Of a stretch of 12,809 nucleotides of DNA, positions 7,741 through 12,809 are shown one piece after another. Below the pieces are notes generated by a model that saw nothing but the letters and a program-made list of their open reading frames with translations, had not been told where the DNA came from and did not search any database. The DNA comes from JAGFIY01 sp964499285 (GTDB lineage: Bacteria; Bacteroidota; Ignavibacteria; Ignavibacteriales; Melioribacteraceae). Position 1 is the first letter of the stretch, and every line of letters begins with the position of its first letter. The stretch covers positions 1 to 12,809 of the forward strand of contig CAZCLA010000058.1 of NCBI GenBank assembly GCA_964499285.1. The letters are read 5' to 3'. The position numbers and the translations under genes are program-made.

Positions 7741-7928
7741 ACCGTTTCGCGGTTTGGTTTTTTTGATGATTTGATTTTTTATAATAATATCATCCCTTCG
7801 GGATTGGATGGCAGCGAAACTTGATTTGGGAGAATGATTAACATGACGTCATGTATAGATGTAACGCCGAAGGCGTGAAATGATTTTAACTACGAAAGAT
7901 GGCATTAAGAAAAGAACCCCGAAAGGGT
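7741..7928. repeat. Hairpin repeat unit A (TTC, TTC, GAA, GAA) upstream of the transposase
   Basis: Four 13-nt hairpins lie at 7741-7753 (ACCG..CGGT), 7792-7804 (ATCCC-TTC-GGGAT), 7864-7876 (ACGCC-GAA-GGCGT) and 7916-7928 (ACCC..GGGT, imperfect). The first two read with a TTC loop and the last two with a GAA loop, so the unit is an inverted arrangement. TTC-to-TTC and GAA-to-GAA distances are 51 and 52 bp. The last hairpin ends 5 nt before the Shine-Dalgarno of the transposase gene. Confidence 0.85.
7841..7854. repeat. Perfect 14-bp palindrome ACATGACGTCATGT
   Basis: This is a gapless 14-bp inverted repeat in the spacer between the TTC and GAA hairpin pairs of unit A. It could be an operator-like site or chance. 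No other copy was seen in the window. Confidence 0.6.
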
Positions 7929-7933
7929 GAAAT

Positions 7934-7939
7934 AGGAGG
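7934..7939 (+). promoter_or_regulatory. Ribosome binding site AGGAGG of the transposase gene
   Basis: AGGAGG ends 5 nt before ATG 7945. The alternative GTG at 7939 overlaps the site itself and is rejected. The site begins 5 nt after a repeat hairpin, so folding of the transcript could influence translation. Confidence 0.8.
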
Positions 7940-7944
7940 TGATT

Positions 7945-8409
7945 ATGGCTGGAACATTTACACAAATTTACATCCAAATTATCTTTGCAGTAAAAAGAAG
8001 GGAAACCTTGCTTAGCAAAACTTGGAGAAGTGAAGTTTTCAAATACATTGCTGGCTTAATTAAGGAAAAAGGACATAAACCAATTATCATCAATGGGGTA
8101 TCAGATCACGTACATTGCTTTATCGGTCTAAAGCCTTCAACTGCTATTTCGGATTTAGCAAGAGACATAAAGAATAACTCATCAAAGTTCATTAATGAAA
8201 AAGGGTTCACAAAACTCAAATTTAACTGGCAAAGTGGTTATGGTGCTTTTTCATATTCACATTCTCAGATTGACTCGGTTTATAATTATATTTTGAATCA
8301 AGAAGAGCATCATCGAAAGAAGAGTTTTAGTGAAGAGTATTTAGAGTTCTTAGATAAGTTTCAAATTGAACATAAACGTGAATATTTGTTCGATTGGATT
8401 GGTGAATAA
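7945..8409 (+). CDS. tnpA: IS200/IS605-family Y1 transposase, RAYT-like (TnpA)
   Basis: This 154-residue HUH single-strand transposase has its HUH metal-binding pair in GVSDHVHCFIGL (His55, His57). Its catalytic tyrosine is most likely Tyr115 in the NYILNQEEHH motif. The opening TFTQIYIQIIFAVKRRE and the WQSGYGAFSYS motif are typical of the family. The length is normal for TnpA and nothing is truncated. Enzymes of this class cut and join single-stranded DNA next to small subterminal hairpins. Here small hairpins lie immediately outside both ends of the gene: 7916-7928 (GAA) and 8414-8426 (TTC, inverted). No tnpB is present. A single tnpA flanked by inverted short palindromes, with many more copies nearby, is the hallmark of REP-associated tyrosine transposases (RAYTs). 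It probably created or maintains the local repeats. Confidence 0.92.
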   Translation: MAGTFTQIYIQIIFAVKRRETLLSKTWRSEVFKYIAGLIKEKGHKPIIINGVSDHVHCFIGLKPSTAISDLARDIKNNSSKFINEKGFTKLKFNWQSGYGAFSYSHSQIDSVYNYILNQEEHHRKKSFSEEYLEFLDKFQIEHKREYLFDWIGE

Positions 8410-8413
8410 TGTC

Positions 8414-8770
8414 ACCCCTTCGGGGTTCAGATGCTGAGTGTTTGTAATGTTATAGTAATATCACCGCTTTGCGGTTTAGTTTTTTGCTGGTTAGGTTTTT
8501 TATAATAATATCATCCCTTCGGGATTGTTGAACTTCTGTTTAGCATAATTTTTATAAGTAGAACGCCGAAGGCGTGAAATGATTGTAACAAATAGAAAAG
8601 TCATCAAGAAAAAACCTAGAAGGGGTGAAATAATTGTAACTAAGAGAAAAGTTATCAAGATAAGAACCCCGAAGGGGTGAAATAATAACATACATTGAGA
8701 TAATATCACCGCTTCGCGGTTTGGTTTTTTGCTAGTTAGGTTTTTTATAATAATATCATCCCTTCGGGAT
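8414..8770. repeat. Eight consecutive hairpins with about 50-bp period
   Basis: Hairpins start at 8414 (ACCCC-TTC-GGGGT), 8463 (ACCGC-TTT-GCGGT), 8513 (ATCCC-TTC-GGGAT), 8563 (ACGCC-GAA-GGCGT), 8614 (degenerate ACCTA-GAA-GGGGT), 8666 (ACCCC-GAA-GGGGT), 8708 (ACCGC-TTC-GCGGT) and 8758 (ATCCC-TTC-GGGAT). Steps are 49, 50, 50, 51, 52, 42 and 50 bp. Read so that the loop is GAA, nearly every hairpin is followed by a tail close to GAAATNAT or GATATTAT. The TTC-side linkers at 8476-8512 and 8721-8757 are nearly identical. They also resemble the reverse complement of the GAA-side linkers, so this is one repeat family in two orientations. No gene is supported here; frames across it are repeat readings. 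Confidence 0.88.
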
Positions 8771-8845
8771 TTGGTTAAAGCTGATCAAAATGTAACAAAG
8801 TAAGCACAAAAAATGAGATCTAATCATAAGCTGAACGCTTAAGGA

Positions 8846-8861
8846 GTTATAAGTTTATAAC
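8846..8861. repeat. Inverted repeat GTTATA-AGTT-TATAAC
   Basis: Perfect 6-bp arms surround a 4-nt spacer in the 116-bp stretch (8771-8886) between two hairpin pairs, about 113 bp upstream of the irrE-like start. It could be an operator. AT-rich composition makes a chance match possible. Confidence 0.4.
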
Positions 8862-8886
8862 CAAATGGAGATATGACAAATAATAA

Positions 8887-8951
8887 ACGCCGAAGGCGTG
8901 GAATGATTGTAACAAAGAAAGAAGTCATCAAGATAAGAACCCCGAAGGGGT
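8887..8951. repeat. GAA hairpin pair of unit C upstream of the irrE-like gene
   Basis: ACGCC-GAA-GGCGT lies at 8887-8899 and ACCCC-GAA-GGGGT at 8939-8951, 52 bp apart. They complete the inverted unit begun by the TTC pair at 8708 and 8758. The second hairpin ends 22 bp before the ATG at 8974, so it lies in the likely 5' leader of the irrE-like gene. Confidence 0.85.
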
Positions 8952-8973
8952 GATATTTTAAACGAGAGGAACT

Positions 8974-9732
8974 ATGAGTGTAATAGCAAAAGCAAACGCA
9001 AAAAAACTTTTAGATGATTACTGTATTGAAAAACCTTACGATCTCAACTTAATAAAGATCGCCAATGCTGAATTTATTGATGTACGTTTTGAGAAACTAG
9101 ATCACTGTTATGGGAGAATAAGCTATAAAGATGAATTCGGTGCTATCACAATATCAACAACAATAAAAGACTACGGTCAGAAAAACTTTGTACTAGCACA
9201 CGAAATGGGACATTTCTATAATGAGAGGAAAAAGTTTCAATCGTTAATATGCGAAGGTGATATAATAATGCAACGGAGCGGAAGAGAATTTGATGCAAAT
9301 GTTTTTGCGGCAGAATTGATTTTGCATGAACCTTGGTTCAATGAATTTGCAAAGGGAAAGAAACTTTCGTCCGAACTTTTAAGGGATATTGCAGATTATT
9401 TCAAAACCTCTCTCAGTTCCGCGGCTATGAGATATGCTGAGTTGGGCAATACTCCTACCGCTATAATATTAACGACCGACGGAAACGTCAAATACAGCAG
9501 AATTAATAGCTATTTTCCGTATCAATTCATCAGGAACGGGATGAAGGTCAATAGAAATTCATATACCTATGATTTTTACTGTGGTTCTGAAATTCCGCAG
9601 CAGGCTGAGTTGATTCCAATCGACGCTTGGTTTTCGGAGGATTTTAATTATAAGAAAGACCAGTTTATTATGGAACAGAATATACCGATGCCGAGTTATA
9701 ATTCGTGCCTGACGATTTTGTGGGAAAAGTAA
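8974..9732 (+). CDS. ImmA/IrrE-family zinc metallopeptidase (stand-alone, no HTH domain)
   Basis: This 252-residue cytoplasmic protease has the zinc-binding HEMGH motif (His76, Glu77, His80) in FVLAHEMGHFYNER. The downstream motif REFDANVFAAELIL carries a probable third ligand, Glu105. A C-terminal domain (about 160-252) ends in MPSYNSCLTILW, close to the usual PSY..VL..LW ending of longer family members. Known relatives cleave a repressor: ImmA cuts ImmR in ICEBs1, and IrrE/PprI cuts DdrO in Deinococcus. Here the XRE DNA-binding domain often fused to such proteases is missing, so a separate substrate is expected. GAGAGGA (8964-8970) precedes the ATG. The gene is surrounded by hairpin repeats and points the same way as the sigma-like and 128-aa genes and the type IIG gene, which suggests a shared accessory or defence island. 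Confidence 0.9.
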   Translation: MSVIAKANAKKLLDDYCIEKPYDLNLIKIANAEFIDVRFEKLDHCYGRISYKDEFGAITISTTIKDYGQKNFVLAHEMGHFYNERKKFQSLICEGDIIMQRSGREFDANVFAAELILHEPWFNEFAKGKKLSSELLRDIADYFKTSLSSAAMRYAELGNTPTAIILTTDGNVKYSRINSYFPYQFIRNGMKVNRNSYTYDFYCGSEIPQQAELIPIDAWFSEDFNYKKDQFIMEQNIPMPSYNSCLTILWEK

Positions 9733-9755
9733 AGAGGATTGAATGATTCACTTAA

Positions 9756-9788
9756 AGAAGCCCAACTTTTTAAAAAAGTTGGGCTTCT
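9756..9788. terminator. Long perfect hairpin after the irrE-like gene
   Basis: A 33-nt, almost fully self-complementary palindrome (AGAAGCCCAACTTTT pairing with its complement, 15-16 bp) begins 24 bp after the stop codon. The T-run lies inside the stem and no T-tract follows, so it is either an atypical terminator or a 3'-end stabilising structure. A near-identical copy sits at 10062-10094. Confidence 0.6.
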
Positions 9789-9801
9789 GATATATAATAT
9801 C

Positions 9802-10006
9802 ACCGCTTCGCAGTTTGTTTTTTGGTGGGGATATTTTTATAATCATATCATCCCTTCGGGATTGTTGAACTTCTGTTTAGCATAATTTTTATAAGTTGAA
9901 CGCCGAAGAGGTGGAATAATTGTAACTAAGAGAAAAGTTATCAAGAAAAGAACCCCAAAGGGGTGGAATAATGAAGTACATTGAGATAATGTCATCGCTG
10001 CGCGGG
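9802..10006. repeat. Hairpin repeat unit D downstream of the irrE-like gene
   Basis: Hairpins start at 9802 (ACCGC-TTC-GCAGT, one mismatch), 9850 (ATCCC-TTC-GGGAT), 9900 (ACGCC-GAA-GAGGT, damaged), 9952 (ACCCC-AAA-GGGGT) and 9994 (degenerate). Steps are 48, 50, 52 and 42 bp, matching the array at 8414-8770. The spacer 9863-9897 is almost identical to 8526-8560, so the two arrays share a recent origin. Several stems here have decayed. Confidence 0.82.
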
Positions 10007-10030
10007 ATAGTTTTTGTTGTTTAGGTTTTT

Positions 10031-10134
10031 TTATAATGGAACAGAATTTACTCTCACTTATAGAAGCCCAACTTTTTTTAAAAGTTGGGCTTCTGATATA
10101 TAATATCACCGCTTCGCAGTTTGGTTTTTGGTGG
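10031..10134 (+). pseudogene. Duplicated remnant: irrE 3' scrap plus its downstream hairpin and repeat
   Basis: Bases 10054-10134 repeat 9748-9828 at a constant 306-bp offset with only about four mismatches. The repeat includes the long hairpin (10062-10094) and the same mismatched hairpin ACCGC-TTC-GCAGT (10108-10120). Just before it, ATAATGGAACAGAAT (about 10034-10048) matches the irrE-like coding region near 9668-9682 at a 366-bp offset. This fits duplication of the gene's 3' end followed by a 60-bp deletion. The coding scrap is short, so that part is less certain than the 81-bp repeat. Confidence 0.65.
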
Positions 10135-10326
10135 TCAGATTTTTGTAAACACAAAAAACTTACACAACCTCAGCTATTCTGAATTATAGCCTTTTTTGCA
10201 TTAGAATTAGTTGATTGCGTAAAATTCCTAAATAATAAGATGTATTATTCCCTATTATTTTTGTTTAGTATACTTAAAAATATTTTTATATTTAATTCTC
10301 ATAATATGAGACAATTTAATTAACAG
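10135..10326. other. AT-rich leader region of the type IIG gene, no gene seen
   Basis: This 192-bp spacer is very AT-rich. It should hold the promoter of the restriction gene, but no clear consensus boxes stand out. A weak hairpin (GCTAT at 10173-10177 with ATAGC at 10186-10190) followed by TTTTTT could be a terminator for the upstream region, with low confidence. No Shine-Dalgarno is visible before the ATG at 10327, which is common in Bacteroidota. Confidence 0.5.
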
Positions 10327-12809
10327 ATGAATCTCAGAATCCGTACCCCCAAACAAGCACTTAACAAAGCTTATCAAAGACAAAAACCTTTCCGTGATGA
10401 ATTCAACAAATTCAAAGAAATGCTGTTGAAATTGTTAGATGAACTTAATCCGAATGAAAGTGAAGAACATAACAAAAATTATGTCGCAAAATTTTTCGAG
10501 AACAGTTTTTACTCAGATAATCTTGTAAACACAAGCGGAAAGATTGACCTGGCGATTTATCTTGGTAAAGATGCAAAAAGTAAAGTCGGTGTTATCGGTG
10601 AAGTAAAAGCTCCCTCCGAAAAAAATGATATGCCAGGGAAAGATAACTTGAATGTAAAAGCAATGCATCAAGTTATACTTTATTATCTGCGCGAAAGAAT
10701 TGAAGAAAAGAATGACGATATAAAAAATGTTTTCATCACCAACGGTTATGAATGGTTCATATTTGATGCTAAACTTTTTGAAAATCTTTTCTATAAAAAC
10801 AATGAACTTGTAAAACGTTATAAAGCCTGGGCTGCGGATAAAAAAGTAAGTTCAAACACAGATCACTTTTACAAAGAAATTGCTGCGGATTTCTTGAATA
10901 ATAGTGATGCCGAAATTGAGTTTGTTCATTTCGATTTAAGAAAATATGAAAGAGAACTAAACTCAAAATCGGGTAATGAAACGAAGTTTATCTCGTTATT
11001 TAAAATATTCAGCAGACCGTTTTTATTAAAAGAGCAATTTACAAACGACAGCAACTCGTTAGATAAATCTTTTTACAATGAACTGCTTTACATCATCGGA
11101 CTTGAAGAAGTAAAAGAAGGAAGCAAGAAGTTAATCCGCCGAAGAAATGAAGAGAAAAGAGATCCGGGTTCGATACTTGAAAACACAATCGAAAAATTGA
11201 AGTCGAAAGATACGGTTACATATTTCAATGATGCGGATAAGTTCGGGGAAGATGATGAAGAAAAACTTTTCAACATTGCATTGCAGTTAAACATAACCTG
11301 GATAAACAGGATACTCTTCTTAAAACTTCTTGAAGCGCAGCTTGTAAATTATCATCAAGAGAATACCGATTATAAATTCTTAGATACAAAAATTATTGTC
11401 GAGTACGACGACTTAGATGAACTCTTTCATGAAGTATTAGCCCGCAAGTTAGACGAACGGTCAACCAGCGTTAAAGAAAAATTCAAAAAAATTCCTTACC
11501 TCAATAGCTCCCTTTTTGAACGGAGCGAACTTGAGCGAAACACAATTTCAATCGACAGTTTAAAAGACCGATTTAAAACAAGTGTTCATCCTTCAACCGT
11601 TTTGAAAGATGAAAAGGATAACAGGTTTAAGGGAGAGTTATCGACTCTGAATTACCTGCTTAAGTTTTTGGATGCTTACGACTTTTCAACCGAAAGCACC
11701 GGCGAAGAGATTCAAGAAGAAGGGAAGTCGCTCATCAATGCATCGGTGCTCGGATTGATATTCGAAAAGATAAACGGTTACAAAGAAGGTTCTTTCTTTA
11801 CGCCGGGATTTATTACGATGTATATGAGCCGCGAAACTTTGAGACGTGCGGTCCTGCAGAAGTTTAACGATGCGTTAAAAAAAGAGTACAAAGATTTTGA
11901 AGAACTGAAAAGCGAAATTGACAGAACCAAAGAGGGAAGAGAAAAAGCCAACGAAATAATCAACAGTCTCAAAGTCTGTGACCCTGCCGTCGGGTCGGGG
12001 CATTTTCTCGTATCGGTGTTAAATGAAATAATAACAATTAAATCTGAACTTGGTGTGCTTTGTTACCGTAATGGGAGCCGCGTGCAGAATTACTCGGTTG
12101 AAATAGAAAACGATGAACTGATAATAACCGAGGTTGAGACCGAAGATATTTTCAAATATCATCTTAACCAAAAGGGAAATGTGATTGACGGACTGCAAAG
12201 AATGCAGGAAACGATATTCCACGAAAAGCAGACGATAATTGAAAACTGTCTGTTCGGTGTTGATATAAATCCGAACTCGGTGAATATATGCAGACTCCGT
12301 TTGTGGATTGAACTTCTAAAAAACTCATACTACACGAAAGAAACCGGCTACAAAGAACTTGAAACGCTACCAAACATAGATATAAACATAAAGCAAGGGA
12401 ATTCGCTTATAAGTAGGTTCAAAATTGATGATAAGGGATTTTCGCATTTCCCCGGGATATATCAAAAGATTAAACTGGCAACTGAAAAATATAAAGAACA
12501 AGTACTAATTTATAAATCTACAAACGATAGAGAAGTTAAAAGAAATGCAGAAAGGAAGATTAGTGAAATAAAAAAAGAATTTGAGACAATTGTAAATCCT
12601 AGTGATAAAGATGTGCTGAAGATAAGAGAAATAGAAGATAGGCTTTTGGAAGAAAAGCTGATTTTTTATTCTCCTGAAGAAAAAGAAAAATGGCAAAAGG
12701 AAAAAAATAAGTTGACTGAAGAATATACTTTACTAAAACAGCAATATGAAGAAAAATTAAAAACTATATATGGCAATGCATTTGAATGGCGGTTTGAATT
12801 CCCTGAAGT
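10327..12809 (+). CDS. Type IIG (Eco57I-like) restriction endonuclease-methyltransferase (partial, 3' end outside window)
   Basis: The open frame runs 827 codons to the window edge; an in-frame TAA at 10321-10323 rules out an upstream start. The protein would cut DNA and methylate adenine in one polypeptide. An N-terminal PD-(D/E)XK-type nuclease is suggested by KIDLAIYLG (Asp74) and VIGEVKAPSE (Glu92, Lys94). The methyltransferase core shows motif X (SFFTPGFITMYMSRETL, about 489-505), the SAM-binding motif I DPAVGSGHFL (552-561), motif II FGVDINPNSVNICRLRLWIE (643-662) and NIKQGNSL (687-694). A long charged coiled-coil segment (about 700-815) follows. FEWRFEFPE at the edge normally precedes the catalytic NPPY motif, which is therefore just outside. 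Type IIG proteins usually run to 1,000 residues or more, so the specificity domain is also missing. No separate methylase or specificity gene is seen upstream. Confidence 0.92.
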   Translation, partial: MNLRIRTPKQALNKAYQRQKPFRDEFNKFKEMLLKLLDELNPNESEEHNKNYVAKFFENSFYSDNLVNTSGKIDLAIYLGKDAKSKVGVIGEVKAPSEKNDMPGKDNLNVKAMHQVILYYLRERIEEKNDDIKNVFITNGYEWFIFDAKLFENLFYKNNELVKRYKAWAADKKVSSNTDHFYKEIAADFLNNSDAEIEFVHFDLRKYERELNSKSGNETKFISLFKIFSRPFLLKEQFTNDSNSLDKSFYNELLYIIGLEEVKEGSKKLIRRRNEEKRDPGSILENTIEKLKSKDTVTYFNDADKFGEDDEEKLFNIALQLNITWINRILFLKLLEAQLVNYHQENTDYKFLDTKIIVEYDDLDELFHEVLARKLDERSTSVKEKFKKIPYLNSSLFERSELERNTISIDSLKDRFKTSVHPSTVLKDEKDNRFKGELSTLNYLLKFLDAYDFSTESTGEEIQEEGKSLINASVLGLIFEKINGYKEGSFFTPGFITMYMSRETLRRAVLQKFNDALKKEYKDFEELKSEIDRTKEGREKANEIINSLKVCDPAVGSGHFLVSVLNEIITIKSELGVLCYRNGSRVQNYSVEIENDELIITEVETEDIFKYHLNQKGNVIDGLQRMQETIFHEKQTIIENCLFGVDINPNSVNICRLRLWIELLKNSYYTKETGYKELETLPNIDINIKQGNSLISRFKIDDKGFSHFPGIYQKIKLATEKYKEQVLIYKSTNDREVKRNAERKISEIKKEFETIVNPSDKDVLKIREIEDRLLEEKLIFYSPEEKEKWQKEKNKLTEEYTLLKQQYEEKLKTIYGNAFEWRFEFPE

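Larger units (their letters stand above)
7916..8426 (+). mobile_element. Compact tnpA element bounded by inverted hairpins
   Basis: The segment runs from the imperfect GAA hairpin upstream of tnpA to the perfect ACCCC-TTC-GGGGT hairpin 4 bp after its stop codon. The two hairpins are inverted copies of the same sequence, with the matching tails GAAATA and TGTC/ATTA. These are the minimal boundaries that can be proposed. Without an empty-site comparison, the true ends and any target tetranucleotide cannot be fixed, and the element may include the other nearby hairpins. Confidence 0.5.

Noticed and set aside
7945..8409. Full IS605 element with tnpB or an omega RNA
   Set aside because: No RuvC-like TnpB reading frame exists on either strand near tnpA. 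The next gene is the IrrE-like protease.
8500..8709. Minus-strand open frame across the hairpin array, with a similar one at 9843-10154
   Set aside because: The two resemble each other only because they translate the same repeats. There is no ribosome binding site and no domain.
8414..8770. CRISPR-like array (regular short repeats about 50 bp apart)
   Set aside because: The repeated parts are 13-nt hairpins with different stems and alternating orientation. The intervening sequences are conserved linkers rather than unique spacers, and no cas gene is present.
8974..9732. Toxin-antitoxin (COG2856-type) pair
   Set aside because: The protease motif is clear, but no small toxin or XRE antitoxin gene lies adjacent. 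Only repeats flank it directly.

Overview
The window looks like a piece of an AT-rich chromosome from the Bacteroidota/Chlorobiota group, most likely an Ignavibacteria-type bacterium. The main evidence is two C-terminal type IX secretion (T9SS) sorting domains, at 3-164 and near 5200-5475. Both have the wording typical of that clade (LGKEVAALVNE, LSSGIYFYR). A TTG start with a short purine Shine-Dalgarno and one TAnnTTTG-like promoter box fit the same group. The taxonomy is inferred from motifs, not from a search.

Left part (1-6214), envelope and secretion genes. The tail of a T9SS cargo gene is followed after 6 bp by a penicillin-binding protein 1C gene (pbpC). Next come a small secreted beta-barrel-like protein (DUF3996/BAPKO_0422-like) and a 775-residue multidomain T9SS cargo protein. 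A strong bidirectional terminator separates the cargo gene from a convergent minus-strand gene that resembles DUF6266 proteins.

Intergenic region 6215-6722. No gene is supported here. It holds a phase-locked tandem array of thirteen degenerate 11-bp units (6380-6522) and a short TTC-loop hairpin.

Right part (6723-12809), an accessory and probable defence island. It begins with a sigma-70-like protein (regions 2 and 4 only) and a 128-residue charged helical protein of unknown function. An IS200/IS605-type Y1 transposase (RAYT-like) follows, embedded in about twenty small hairpins. The hairpins share a GAA (or TTC) loop and a conserved tail. Their 5-bp stems differ in sequence but stay paired, and they recur about every 50 bp in inverted groups. 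An ImmA/IrrE zinc metallopeptidase sits inside the same repeat field. A partly deleted duplicate of its 3' end and downstream hairpin lies 300-370 bp further on. The window ends inside a large type IIG (Eco57I-like) restriction-methylation gene with an N-terminal PD-(D/E)XK nuclease; its NPPY motif would lie just past the edge.

Working view (inference). The sigma-like gene, the 128-aa gene and the IrrE protease could form a protease-controlled regulatory module, analogous to ImmA-ImmR or IrrE-DdrO. It would have been split by a RAYT/REP repeat field and sits beside a restriction system. The parts best supported as undescribed structure are the 11-bp phased array and the 50-bp-period covarying hairpin field.
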